Shown: positions 1 to 8,436, counted from the first letter of the stretch. The stretch: 64,000 nt of DNA from Sulfolobus sp. A20 (GCF_001719125.1 NZ_CP017006.1:1998384-2062383), one strand, 5' to 3'. Notes: a model not told the origin generated them from the letters alone. Numbers and translations: made by a program.

Positions 1-495
1 ATGTGTTTTTAGAATGAGAAGTCCTATTATGGTCTTTGCGTCTTCAATTTTCTTCTCTTTAATCATATTTATCGCATCTTCAATTTTAACCTCTATTGGT
101 TCAATTATCTCATAAGGCTCTGGTCTAGCTCCTACGTATTTCAAATTCTCAGCTAGATATAATCTCATGTACTCACTAGATATTCCAGGGGAGGAATAAA
201 ATCCCACTATTTCGGTCAGCTTTTCAGCCTTATATCCTACTTCTTCTATTAACTCTCTTTCAGCAGCCTCTATTGGATTCTCATTTTCCTCAAGAGTTCC
301 AGCAGGTAATTCGTATATCCATTTGCCAATTACGGGTCTATATTGCTTAATTAACACCACCTTTTCATCGTCTAGTCTAGGTATTATTACCACTGAACCC
401 CTATGTTTGATATATTCCAATTCTCTCTCGTAACCATTAGGTAACTTGGTTTTTTCTACGTGAACCTCAAACTTCTTTCCGCTAAAAATTTTCAT
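1..495 (-). CDS. Nudix hydrolase, ADP-ribose pyrophosphatase-like (3' end outside window)
   Basis: The frame starts at ATG 495 and runs without a stop to base 1, so the C-terminus is missing (165 codons seen). Residues about 66-88 form a complete Nudix box: G, five residues, E, seven residues, REL-I-EE-V-G-Y. This is the metal and diphosphate site. Upstream lies the KQYRPVIGKWIYELPAG stretch typical of ADP-ribose/ADP-sugar pyrophosphatases, which split nucleoside diphosphate-X compounds in the cytosol. Its ATG overlaps the TGA of the upstream membrane protein gene (ATGA), so the two are probably translationally coupled. The exact substrate cannot be read from sequence. Confidence 0.9.
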   Translation of the reverse strand, partial: MKIFSGKKFEVHVEKTKLPNGYERELEYIKHRGSVVIIPRLDDEKVVLIKQYRPVIGKWIYELPAGTLEENENPIEAAERELIEEVGYKAEKLTEIVGFYSSPGISSEYMRLYLAENLKYVGARPEPYEIIEPIEVKIEDAINMIKEKKIEDAKTIIGLLILKTH

Positions 496-1097
496 ATATT
501 AATTTTTAGTTTATCTCTTAAGAATTTTTCTATATATCTTAAAGCGAACTCCCAATCTATTTTTAGAAGTATATAACCTAGTATAGCGAAAACTGCTATA
601 GAAATTATAGAGAGCTCAACAACATTAATATCTAGAAATGAAGAAATTAGTTGAATTCCCTCTACTTCGATGCTTATCTCTATACTACTCTTAACTATTT
701 TCCCCACTATCGAGATCAAGATTAGTTTGAGTAATCCTAGCTTTGCTATACCAGAGGCTAGAAATATGTAGTCATCAAGGGGCAAAAATGGGAATATTGA
801 AAATATAAATAATGTAAGATAAAATCCAATACTTTTACTAATTCTCTCTAGAAAAAGTATATTTTTGTTATTCTTTAATGGTTTTCTCACTGCAATACCT
901 AAAGTATACATAACTGTTTTAGATAATGATGCTCCTAATCCACTACATATTATAACTAAGATAAGTGATAGTGGACTTACACCGCTCTTGAGAAGTATAC
1001 TAGTTGCTATTAACGTGTAAGGAGCACCTAGAAAAGGTGTCGCATTAGTCACAAAGGAAATCACGAATATTACTATCAACGCTTGGATTGATATCAT
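492..1097 (-). CDS. VTT/DedA-like (SNARE-associated) polytopic membrane protein
   Basis: A 201-residue, very hydrophobic protein with about five membrane-spanning segments. The N-terminal part (TNATPFLGAPYTLIATSILL), the GLGASLSKTVMYTLG segment and a PFLPLDDYIFLASGIAKLG segment resemble the re-entrant loop and glycine-rich region of the VTT/DedA family of membrane proteins, some of which act in lipid scrambling or membrane homeostasis. It is the first gene of a two-gene minus-strand unit with the Nudix hydrolase, overlapping it by four bases. The family call is by motif likeness only. The substrate is unknown. Confidence 0.6.
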   Translation of the reverse strand: MISIQALIVIFVISFVTNATPFLGAPYTLIATSILLKSGVSPLSLILVIICSGLGASLSKTVMYTLGIAVRKPLKNNKNILFLERISKSIGFYLTLFIFSIFPFLPLDDYIFLASGIAKLGLLKLILISIVGKIVKSSIEISIEVEGIQLISSFLDINVVELSIISIAVFAILGYILLKIDWEFALRYIEKFLRDKLKINI

Positions 1098-1152
1098 TAT
1101 TATTATTTACCGGATAATGACTTTTAAGCGTTATGATGTAAAGATGATTTCT

Positions 1153-1368
1153 ATGAAGATTCCCATAAATGTGGACAAAGTTTCAGGTAAGATCGTAGCT
1201 GTTAGGGTAGATGGTAAGATGTCGTATAACTATTCTCCAGAATATATTCCATATGGTAGCAAGGTGTTAGCGTTAGAAGTTCAGGATGTTATAGTTCCTA
1301 AAGGAAGTCATGTTATTGAGATAATAACTGAGAAAGGGAATTACTTGAAGGCAAAATTTGTGGTTTAG
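1153..1368 (+). CDS. small conserved-looking protein of unknown function
   Basis: Seventy-one residues from ATG 1153 (MKIPINVDKVSGK). In-frame ATGs also exist at 1144 and 1117. I prefer 1153 because a TATA-like CTTTTAAGC at 1121-1129 places the transcription start near 1150, giving an almost leaderless mRNA; the ATG at 1117 would lie upstream of it. The product is beta-rich with alternating valines and lysines and no cysteines or membrane segments. I do not recognise a family. It is divergent from the membrane protein at 1097 and is followed by the HIT gene on the same strand. Confidence 0.6.
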   Translation: MKIPINVDKVSGKIVAVRVDGKMSYNYSPEYIPYGSKVLALEVQDVIVPKGSHVIEIITEKGNYLKAKFVV

Positions 1369-1443
1369 ATTATTTAACTTCTTCTCGTATATTAAGACTT
1401 TTTATTCTCAGCTTGATGTATACAAATTAGCTGGTGATAACTT

Positions 1444-1866
1444 ATGTGTTTATTTTGCGATATTATTAGCGGAAAGGATAGTGGTTACATAGTTTATGAA
1501 GATGATAACGTTGTAGCGTTCTTGGATAAGTTTCCAATCACCCCCGGTCATACTTTAGTAGTTCCGAGGAGGCACTATGAAAACTTCTTAGAAATACCTT
1601 CTGAAGTATTATCTTACTTTTGCGAAAGGGTAAAAATAATTGCAGTAGGAGTTAAAAACGCATTAGGAGCTGATGGTATAAGGATTTTAACCAATATAGG
1701 AAGAAGCGCGGGTCAAGTTATTTTTCACTCCCATTTTCATATCGTACCCATGTGGTTAAGTGATCCTAATATAGGTATGAACTTCGTGCCTAGGAAAGAG
1801 CAACCTAAGGAGTATTATGAATACATACAGAAAATTATAATAGAAAGTTTAAAGAATATTAAATAA
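1444..1866 (+). CDS. HIT family nucleotide hydrolase/transferase
   Basis: The 140-residue protein begins MCLFCDIISGK and carries the histidine triad as HSHFHIVP near residue 100, the catalytic HxHxHxx motif of HIT proteins (Hint/Fhit type), which cleave nucleoside phosphoramidates or dinucleoside polyphosphates. The N-terminal CxxC is typical of zinc-binding Hint-like members. Its start is well fixed: GGTGA followed by exactly six bases and ATG, the canonical ribosome site spacing seen repeatedly in this window. It is 16 bases upstream of the large flavin/Fe-S gene and may be cotranscribed with it. Confidence 0.92.
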   Translation: MCLFCDIISGKDSGYIVYEDDNVVAFLDKFPITPGHTLVVPRRHYENFLEIPSEVLSYFCERVKIIAVGVKNALGADGIRILTNIGRSAGQVIFHSHFHIVPMWLSDPNIGMNFVPRKEQPKEYYEYIQKIIIESLKNIK

Positions 1867-1882
1867 TAAGGGTTAAATAGAA

Positions 1883-4879
1883 ATGGGAGTAGCTGAAGAT
1901 TTAAAAGGATTATTAGGGGAGAATTTTCGTGATGATCTAACTGAAAGGCTGTCTCATTCAGCAGATATGGGTTTCATTCCAGAGTTAGTCTGGTCTGGAA
2001 TCAAGATAAATATTGTACCGGACTACGTAGTATATCCTAGGTCTGTAGAAGATGTTATAAATGTAGTAAAAATAGCCTTAAAGTACAAAGTGCCATTAAC
2101 ACCTTATGGCAGAGGAACTAATAGATACGGTAATGCAATTCCGGCTGATGGTGGAATATTACTAGACTTCTCTAAAATGTCAAACGTTAGTATAGATAAA
2201 GCTAATAAAGTAGCTATTGTAGAACCAGGTGCGACATGGAAATTAGTTGACATTTATGCTCAGCAAGAAGGTTTACAACTTAGGACATTTCCCTCATCAT
2301 ATGATTCTTCTGTTGGAGGAGGAATTGCTAGTGATAGTTTAGGTATAGGATCTTATGAATATGGTTTTATCTCGGATAATGTTACATTTGTAGATATCGT
2401 TAATCCTAGGGGAGATATAGTAAGATTAGAAGGGAAAGATTTAGCACTTGCTTGTGGTGCTGAAGGTACTACTGGAATTATAGTAAGAGCTGGGATAAAA
2501 CTGAGGAACTTCTCTCCCACTGAGGCTATGGTAATATCATTCGATAGCCTAGATCAAATGGTCAAGGCAGTTGGAGAGTTTTATAGAGAGGTAATACCAG
2601 CATGGCATGTCCAAGTTAGAGGACCTTATATCTCTACATATATGGCAGAAAAATACAAAGCACCTCTAGATCCTCAAAAATGGAACATGGTAATTTTATA
2701 TCCTTCACCTAGATCCCCGCTAGTAGAACCAAAAGTCTATAAAATCTCTCAAGCTTATGGTGGAAAAGTTTTTGAAGGAGAATGGACTGGTTGGTGGTCT
2801 TTTAATCACGGAGTAGTTGCAGCATTAAGAACACAAGGTCTCTTGATACATCAACATGGACTAATACATTACACTGCATTAACGGAACTGCTTAACAATT
2901 TATCGAAGACATTAGGGAAAATAGGAGAACTTTCACCAGATGGAGGTTATGATGTCGATATAGCTTTGGAAAGGAGAGAGGTTCTCTTAGTTAATTCGTT
3001 TACACAAGTCTCCGTTAATCCCGTTGATAAAAAGATACTTTATGATTTAGCGAAAAATACGCTCATGATGGAGGAGTACATCAAGGTAGGAGGATCTCTA
3101 TTATCAATTGGAATTTTTGCTCATAAATATGCTAAAAATAGGCTAAATAGCATGGGGAAAACCTTTATGGACTTAGGCGTTGATAGATATGAGGCAATTA
3201 AAAAATATAAGGAGGAGGCTGATCCAGAAGAAATATTTAATCCAGGTAAGCTCTTTGATCCTAAGAATAGAGCTAAAGCTGTACTGGAGATACCATCTAG
3301 GCAACAAGAGGCCCTACGTTTCAGATTTGGCATAGGAATTGCGAAGAGGCTATCTCCGGGTGGAGAAGTTGACGGTTTTAAACATGTGAGAAGGTATTTA
3401 GAAGATTTCGCTGATTATGCCCTAATGTGCATAGATTGTGCTATGTGTGTAACGGTGTGTCCACAATATAGATTAATTCCACAATGGCCATACGCCCCTA
3501 AAGGTATGTTTGATTTCGTAAAAGGAGCAATAGCCTACCATGAGTTACAAGGTACCATAGATATTCCAGACAGTGCGATTGCTGAATTATCTGGTTGTCA
3601 TAAATGTGGTCTTTGTGATGGAGTATGCCCCGCCAAAATACCAATTTCCACATTACTTCTAAAGCTCAATAGTCTTGTGGCTAAGAAAATGCCGGAGGAG
3701 CCATCAGTGGATCTTCCTTTATTATCTGATGAGGAATTATCGTCAATAATAGATCCCAATAGTCAGATAATTCTCTGGATAGGAAAAAACATGATGAATA
3801 ACCCTTCAGTAGCTACAACAGCATTAAAACTGATAAAGAAAATGGGATTAAAAGTGAAAATTATAGGTACCGGTTCAGATAGTGGCTTCTTAGATTACAT
3901 AAGTGGTAATGGGAATAAGTTTGTCGAAAAGATGAAACAAAATCTTAACGTACTGAGTAATTCATTAGAAATAGTAACTATAACTCCTGAGGACTATAGA
4001 ACATTTTCAACTGCATATAAGGACTATTCTAAGCTATTGGGAACTGAAGCTTATTTTGAAGTTGTTCCCCTAGAGTTAAGATTGTTAAAGTCGATAATGG
4101 TGGAAGGTAATAACGAGAATGTCAATTTGCACATAGCTTGTTTCTCCTCTAGTTACGCAGATGAAATAGTGAGAAGACTTTCTGAAAAAGGATTTAGAGT
4201 AAAAAAGATTGAGGGTTGCTCGGGAGCTGTATTAGAAAAAAGCCTAGGTAAAAGAGCAGATCTAATGGCTAAGGCCATAGGGGAGAAGTATGGAAAAATA
4301 ATTACCTTATGTCCGTTAGCTGCTGCTAAGTTTAGAAGTGTGGGTATTAACGCAATAACCTTAATAGAATTTCTAGCAGAAAAGTTAGGTATTCAATCAC
4401 CTGAATACCAAGTAATAACTTTCAAGCTTAGTGAAAAAGACAAAGAGTATATTAAATCCTTATTGTTATCTTCATTATTAGGAAGTCTTAACGCAAGAGC
4501 TGATGTTATAGCTGATACAGCTACTTTCTCCACCTCAGGCTTAGATGAATATAAGAAGATTATTGAGCCAATTGTTTCTGAGTCTGTGGACGAGATAGCT
4601 AAGTCCATAAGTGCTAAGCTTTACGATACGATTAAATCATTGATAACTGAAAAATCATCAAGCAAGCCAATTATTATTGCAGAATACATTAGAGAACTTT
4701 CAAATGTTCTATCAACAATAGAGCTAGATAAGGCAATTCAACCATTCATGACTCTGTTGAGGAGCAAAATTAAGGAAGAATATGACGAAAAGGTTGTTAG
4801 TTTAGCCTTAATACAACTACTAAGAGAGAATGAGGAGAGGCTCAAGAACATATTATCGACAGAACTTAATAAAATGTAG
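1883..4879 (+). CDS. fused FAD/iron-sulfur oxidoreductase, GlcD-GlcF type (glycolate/D-lactate dehydrogenase-like)
   Basis: A 998-residue multidomain protein. Residues about 40-215 are a PCMH-type FAD-binding domain (YGRGTNRYGNAIP loop), then a FAD-oxidase C-terminal domain to about 470. Two ferredoxin-type clusters follow: CIDCAMCVTVCP near 516 and CHKCGLCDGVCP near 573. A cysteine-rich heterodisulfide-reductase-like segment comes next (GCSGAV near 779, CPLAAAKF near 810), and a helical C-terminal tail of about 150 residues. The order GlcD then GlcF in one chain suggests oxidation of a 2-hydroxyacid with electrons passed through Fe-S centres to a membrane acceptor. The substrate cannot be told from sequence. 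A shorter divergent paralogue lies at 51085-53343. Confidence 0.85.
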   Translation: MGVAEDLKGLLGENFRDDLTERLSHSADMGFIPELVWSGIKINIVPDYVVYPRSVEDVINVVKIALKYKVPLTPYGRGTNRYGNAIPADGGILLDFSKMSNVSIDKANKVAIVEPGATWKLVDIYAQQEGLQLRTFPSSYDSSVGGGIASDSLGIGSYEYGFISDNVTFVDIVNPRGDIVRLEGKDLALACGAEGTTGIIVRAGIKLRNFSPTEAMVISFDSLDQMVKAVGEFYREVIPAWHVQVRGPYISTYMAEKYKAPLDPQKWNMVILYPSPRSPLVEPKVYKISQAYGGKVFEGEWTGWWSFNHGVVAALRTQGLLIHQHGLIHYTALTELLNNLSKTLGKIGELSPDGGYDVDIALERREVLLVNSFTQVSVNPVDKKILYDLAKNTLMMEEYIKVGGSLLSIGIFAHKYAKNRLNSMGKTFMDLGVDRYEAIKKYKEEADPEEIFNPGKLFDPKNRAKAVLEIPSRQQEALRFRFGIGIAKRLSPGGEVDGFKHVRRYLEDFADYALMCIDCAMCVTVCPQYRLIPQWPYAPKGMFDFVKGAIAYHELQGTIDIPDSAIAELSGCHKCGLCDGVCPAKIPISTLLLKLNSLVAKKMPEEPSVDLPLLSDEELSSIIDPNSQIILWIGKNMMNNPSVATTALKLIKKMGLKVKIIGTGSDSGFLDYISGNGNKFVEKMKQNLNVLSNSLEIVTITPEDYRTFSTAYKDYSKLLGTEAYFEVVPLELRLLKSIMVEGNNENVNLHIACFSSSYADEIVRRLSEKGFRVKKIEGCSGAVLEKSLGKRADLMAKAIGEKYGKIITLCPLAAAKFRSVGINAITLIEFLAEKLGIQSPEYQVITFKLSEKDKEYIKSLLLSSLLGSLNARADVIADTATFSTSGLDEYKKIIEPIVSESVDEIAKSISAKLYDTIKSLITEKSSSKPIIIAEYIRELSNVLSTIELDKAIQPFMTLLRSKIKEEYDEKVVSLALIQLLRENEERLKNILSTELNKM

Positions 4880-4949
4880 TTTTATTACATATTTATACTT
4901 TTTATTTATAAATAACGACAATTTTTACATTTCAGGATTTGTAAGTGTA

Positions 4950-4974
4950 TATTAGTCACTCATTCTGACTAATA
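4950..4974. repeat. perfect 9-bp inverted repeat, 7-base loop
   Basis: TATTAGTCA at 4950-4958 and TGACTAATA at 4966-4974 are exact reverse complements around CTCATTC. It lies 70 bases beyond the end of the 998-residue gene. It could be a transcription end hairpin or a protein-binding palindrome belonging to the decayed element to its right. Confidence 0.5.
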
Positions 4975-5158
4975 AGACTTCACCATACTTAATATAGCAT
5001 TTCATATAATTAACTGAAAATCTGATAGTTTATTATTTTATGTATATTTCAATTTTTTATCATTATTAATATTATATAATTAATAACCTACTTAAATATT
5101 AACAATTTTAAGATATAACCAAAGGCAAGATTTTTTATTGTTTTTATTCTAGTTGCAA

Positions 5159-5185
5159 TTGGGGCAATTACCCCAAATATTTAAG
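5159..5185 (+). promoter_or_regulatory. operator-like palindrome and TATA box of the integrase fragment
   Basis: TTGGGG (5159-5164) and CCCCAA (5171-5176) form a perfect palindrome with a six-base centre. The hexamer GCAATT is also repeated directly at 5155 and 5164. The palindrome abuts a TATA-like ATATTTAAG at 5177-5185, which lies at the right distance (about 26 bases) for transcription beginning just before ATG 5218. The position over the upstream edge of the TATA/BRE region fits a repressor or activator site. The bound protein is unknown. Confidence 0.45.
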
Positions 5186-5217
5186 CTTTAATTACCGGAA
5201 AGGGGCAAAGATTAAAT

Positions 5218-5415
5218 ATGGGTTATAGAGTTTTCTCTGCAGGGCAATACAAAATACGTCAGAGAGGGGATAAGTATTATGTTTACTTTATAGAGAAGGA
5301 CGATAGGGGTAAGGTAAAGGAGCATTACGTTGGTCCTTTAGCTGACGTGGTTGAGTTTTACGTTAGAAATGGGGGGAGTGGGGCACTCCCCCACAGTGCG
5401 GGGGACGGGATTTGA
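5218..5415 (+). pseudogene. N-terminal fragment of an SSV-type tyrosine integrase (int(N)), running into tRNA-Leu
   Basis: Sixty-five codons. The stretch YYVYFIEKDDRGKVKEHYVG followed by PLADVVEFYVR closely resembles, from memory, the N-terminus of fusellovirus (SSV) integrases, which carry YYVY...VKERYVGPLADVVE. In such elements the attachment site lies inside the 5' part of the integrase gene, so integration into a tRNA splits the gene and leaves a short int(N) overlapping the tRNA 3' half. Here the frame runs 18 bases into tRNA-Leu on the opposite strand and hits TGA at 5413. The alternative frame through the tRNA (GFEPV) stays open much further, so an indel in the G/C-rich run at 5371-5392 is likely. 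No catalytic domain is present, so it cannot recombine DNA by itself. Confidence 0.75.
5372..5392. repeat. perfect GC-rich hairpin next to the tRNA 3' end
   Basis: GGGGGAGTG (5372-5380) and CACTCCCCC (5384-5392) are exact reverse complements around GGG. The hairpin sits four bases beyond the 3' end of tRNA-Leu, so it could help end or process the tRNA transcript, or be part of the attachment region. Read on the plus strand it encodes the last glycine-rich residues of the integrase fragment, and its G runs are a likely place for the frame slip inferred there. Confidence 0.5.
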
Positions 5416-5481
5416 ACCCGTGCAGGCCTTCGCCAGCGGAGCCTCAGTCCGCCCCCTTTGCCCTAGCTCGGGCACCCCCGC
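5397..5481 (-). tRNA. tRNA-Leu (anticodon GAG)
   Basis: An 85-nt class II tRNA. The acceptor stem pairs GCGGGGG (5481-5475) with CCCCCGC (5404-5398), with discriminator A at 5397. The T arm is CGGGTTCAAATCCCG. The anticodon stem pairs GCGGA with TCCGC around loop CTGAGGC, giving anticodon GAG at 5445-5443. A long variable arm (TGGCGAAGGCC region) is present, as expected for leucine tRNA. CCA is not encoded. There is no intron. Its 3' half is the target of the integrated element whose int(N) fragment overlaps it. Confidence 0.95.
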
Positions 5482-5602
5482 ACTCTCACCTATATTCTAT
5501 TTCAACTAGGTATAAAGTTTTACGACTCCATAGTAATTTTGCTCATAGATAAGTTTTAGCCTAGTCTCAGTTGATATTACTTTCTAAATAATTCGAAAAG
5601 TT

Positions 5603-6610
5603 ATGATTAGCTTAATTAAAGTCTCATTAAAGCTAAATCGTATCTCCTATAATCCAGTTTTGTTCATTTTATCCTATTCAATTCCTACATTCGTATTGGT
5701 CTATCCGTCATTTTTTATACCTATGCTAGCTAAACATTTTCCTTATTGGGAGGCTTTTTTGTTATTATCCTTACCATTTTTGGGTAGGGTTTTTGGTTCA
5801 GTGCTCTATCAATTCTTTAGATCTTACACTATACCCTTTATCTTACTTTCTTTACTGACGTTTTTGCAGTCTAATTTATTGTTAATATTTCCAGTTAGGT
5901 TTCTCATAGGGGTTCTCTTTGGTCTATTAACTAGTTATGCTGTCGATAACGCTGTGAAGAGTAGTAACAATTTGATACTCGGGTTAACTACTGGAGGCTG
6001 GAGTATTGGGTGGGTTTTATCTTATATAGCGTATCAATTCCTACACTCCTTTTATGAGATTAACCTATTCGCTAGTGTTTTAATATTATCCTTATCCTTC
6101 TTAGGCATTGGGCAACCATTAAAGGTTCTCAAAGCTAGAGTGAACTTTTCATTTCCTAAAGTCTCGTCTGTTCTAATTTACTTGTCAGCCTTGACTCCCG
6201 CATTTGCGTTAGAAGTAATTCCCAGCATACTAGAGAAGATTAATTTAACATGGCTCATTTTACCAGCTTATGTTTTATCAATAATAGCCTACTTGGGGTT
6301 ACCAATTATTGGTCAGAGAATGGGTATTAGAAAGTGTGTAATAGTCACGATGATAGTTATGTTACTGTCGGGACTATCTACTTTCTTACTTTATCCTTAT
6401 ATGTTATTACCCTTTACAATTTTTGGATTAGGTATTCTGTCGATCGTACCCAAGTATTTAGACTTGAGGGGTGAAAAGAGTGAAAGATTGGGAATGGCAC
6501 TAAATATTGGTTCAATAGCCGGTATCGCAATTCCTACATTATACTCATTGTTTCCAATTACACCGGAATCGTTTCTAATAGCTTCATCTTTAATGATATT
6601 TATATTATGA
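5603..6610 (+). CDS. major facilitator superfamily-like permease
   Basis: A 335-residue, almost wholly hydrophobic protein with about ten or eleven membrane segments. FLGRVFGSVLYQFFRS in the first half and GLPIIGQRMGIRKC in the second sit where the cytoplasmic loop motifs of MFS carriers lie, and the RFLIGVLFGLLTSYAVD segment resembles transmembrane helix 4. MFS carriers usually have about 400 residues and twelve helices, so this one may lack its last helix: the frame ends abruptly in SLMIFIL. The substrate is unknown. It stands alone between tRNA-Leu and aRF1. Confidence 0.7.
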   Translation: MISLIKVSLKLNRISYNPVLFILSYSIPTFVLVYPSFFIPMLAKHFPYWEAFLLLSLPFLGRVFGSVLYQFFRSYTIPFILLSLLTFLQSNLLLIFPVRFLIGVLFGLLTSYAVDNAVKSSNNLILGLTTGGWSIGWVLSYIAYQFLHSFYEINLFASVLILSLSFLGIGQPLKVLKARVNFSFPKVSSVLIYLSALTPAFALEVIPSILEKINLTWLILPAYVLSIIAYLGLPIIGQRMGIRKCVIVTMIVMLLSGLSTFLLYPYMLLPFTIFGLGILSIVPKYLDLRGEKSERLGMALNIGSIAGIAIPTLYSLFPITPESFLIASSLMIFIL

Positions 6611-6656
6611 CTTAGGATTATTCAACGATTATTAGATTCTTACTCTTAGTGGTTAA

Positions 6657-6665
6657 ACTTATATG
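6657..6665 (+). promoter_or_regulatory. TATA box for the aRF1 gene
   Basis: ACTTATATG at 6657-6665, preceded by GGTTAA, matches a Sulfolobus TATA box. Counting 24-28 bases from its centre puts the transcription start at about 6685-6689. The mRNA would therefore be leaderless at ATG 6687 or have about ten untranslated bases before ATG 6697. Neither ATG is in frame with aRF1 (see that entry). Confidence 0.55.
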
Positions 6666-6696
6666 GTGAATCCAATACACATTATAATGATTAGGG

Positions 6697-7804
6697 ATGA
6701 GTCTTTGACCAATATGTCCTTAATAAGCAGGAGTTAAAAACTCTGTTAAAGGAATTGAAGAAATGGAAAGCTCCTGCAACCGTCTTGTTATCTCTGTATA
6801 TCCCTCCGGGTAGACCAGTACCAGATGTGGTTAATCTACTAAGACAAGAGTATTCAATAGCTCAAAACATAAAATTAAAGAGAACTAGAGATGCAGTATT
6901 AGCAGCTATAGGTGCTGCCATAGATAGATTAAACAAGATACCTAAAGTGGAAGGTAACGGCTTAGTACTCTTTTGCGGAGAAAATTTTGATACAGAAGAC
7001 TTCAAATGCTTTATGTTTTCTCCTCCAGAAAAAGTTCCGCTGTTCTTCTATAGGACTGATAAGTCTTTTCACACCGAATTTCTAGAAGATATGGTAGAAG
7101 ATAGTGGTGTGTATGGTCTAATAATCATAGAAAGGGATCAAGCAACTATAGGCTTACTTAAGGGAAGTAGAATAGAGGTTCTAGAGGAGATGGAAGGTTT
7201 TGTGCCCGGTAAACATATGATGGGAGGACAGTCACAGAGAAGAATTGAGAGGATTATAGAAGAAATGTACGATAATTTTCTGAAAGAAGTTGGTGAGAAG
7301 GTTAATTCCTATTTCTTACCTTATATCGATAATGGAAAAATGAAAGGGGTATTACTAGGAGGTCCAGGATATGCTAAGGATGATTTCTACAAGGGGGAAT
7401 ATTTTGATTATAGAATAAAGAAGATGATAATACAGCCTCTAATTGATGTTTCAGATCAAGGAGAAGTTGGTTTAAGAGAAATGGTAATGAGAGCACAAGA
7501 TTTACTAAAGAATCAGCAATATGTAGAGGTCCAAAAATTACTGGAGGAATTAAAGTATCACTTAGCAAAAGATGATGGTCTTATAATTTACGGAATAGAT
7601 GCAATAAAAAAGGCTGTAGAAATGGGAGCGGTTGATTCGTTAATTATATATGAAGATAGTGGCGATGAAGTCGAGAAACTGTCCCAAGAGGCTGAGAACT
7701 ATGGTGTTAAGATATATGTTGTAAACGACGAAATTCCAGAGGCAGAGTGGGTTAGGAAAACCTTTAACGGTATTGTCGGTAAGTTAAGATATAGGATATA
7801 TTAG
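6697..7804 (+). CDS. prf1: archaeal peptide chain release factor 1 (aRF1), start reached only by a frameshift
   Basis: aRF1 recognises all three stop codons and triggers peptide release. The eRF1 signatures are clear: NIKL where NIKS is usual (codon-recognition domain) and MMGGQSQRR (GGQ catalytic loop), followed by domains 2 and 3. The open frame begins right after TGA 6698-6700 and contains no ATG or GTG; its first TTG is at 6755. Yet codons 6707-6757 encode [19 protein letters not shown], the first helix of the family, so translation must begin upstream. ATG 6697 reads ATG AGT CTT TGA C; a +1 slip on CTT gives [11 protein letters not shown] and a 368-residue protein of normal length, with GGQ at about 176. 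The alternatives are initiation at TTG 6755 (349 residues, truncated helix) or a one-base sequence error. Confidence 0.9.
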
Positions 7805-7806
7805 GT

Positions 7807-8436
7807 CTATTTAATCATTTTTCTTCTTTTCATCTCTTTTATGATATCCTCTATAGGAATAGGAGGCTCTTCAACTCCATAGTTTTGCTTGAAAAGACTC
7901 TTAAGCTCATTTATGTTTGTAGTAAATCTCTCAGCTAATATTTTGTTAATTAAGTTTATTTCATCTTCCCAATAATTCCAAGGATACATAAACCATGCCC
8001 ATTCTACAATTTCCTCAGCGTAATAATCAGGTACTATTTTTGCAACCGGTTTTATATATTGAAGTGTAGCTGTCTTAATTTCAGAGGGGGTAAAATTCTC
8101 TATAACGTATTTCTTGGCTAATTCAATGCTATCTCCGGTATCTGTAATATCATCTATTATCGCGACCTTTTTTCCATCTAAATTAACCTTATAAGGATAC
8201 TTTATTTTAGCTTGAGGAGTGTGTGATGCTGTTTCAACCCAATGCTCTATCTTTATAGATAGTATGTCTATGACACCTAACATATCTGCTACCAATCTAG
8301 ATGGAACTAATCCTCCCCTTGCTATAGCAATTATTACATCTGGTATATAATCATCATTTTTCATCTTTTCCGATAATTTCATTGACAATTTTATAATTTC
8401 ATCCCAAGACACTATTTTAACGGGTATCTTAGGCAA
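7807..8436 (-). CDS. purine phosphoribosyltransferase family protein
   Basis: A 209-residue type I phosphoribosyltransferase. The PRPP-binding loop is [14 protein letters not shown] near residues 89-102, and [16 protein letters not shown] near 44-59 is the other conserved region. These enzymes join a nucleobase to PRPP in purine salvage. The family includes Sulfolobus hypoxanthine/xanthine-guanine phosphoribosyltransferases (gpT-like), the most likely role here. Base specificity cannot be fixed from the sequence. It ends two bases from the convergent aRF1 gene and has its own promoter region upstream (after 8436). Confidence 0.85.
   Translation of the reverse strand: MPKIPVKIVSWDEIIKLSMKLSEKMKNDDYIPDVIIAIARGGLVPSRLVADMLGVIDILSIKIEHWVETASHTPQAKIKYPYKVNLDGKKVAIIDDITDTGDSIELAKKYVIENFTPSEIKTATLQYIKPVAKIVPDYYAEEIVEWAWFMYPWNYWEDEINLINKILAERFTTNINELKSLFKQNYGVEEPPIPIEDIIKEMKRRKMIK

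Larger units (their letters stand above)
4880..5217. other. AT-rich gap between the GlcDF-like gene and the integrase fragment
   Basis: About 340 bases without a credible reading frame and rich in A and T. It begins with T-rich stretches after the stop codon, suitable for archaeal termination. It then holds a perfect inverted repeat (4950-4974) and, at its right end, the promoter and operator-like palindrome of the integrase fragment. If the fragment marks an integrated element, this gap is what is left of that element. I see no matching tRNA-Leu 3' half (the expected distal attachment copy) here. Confidence 0.5.
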
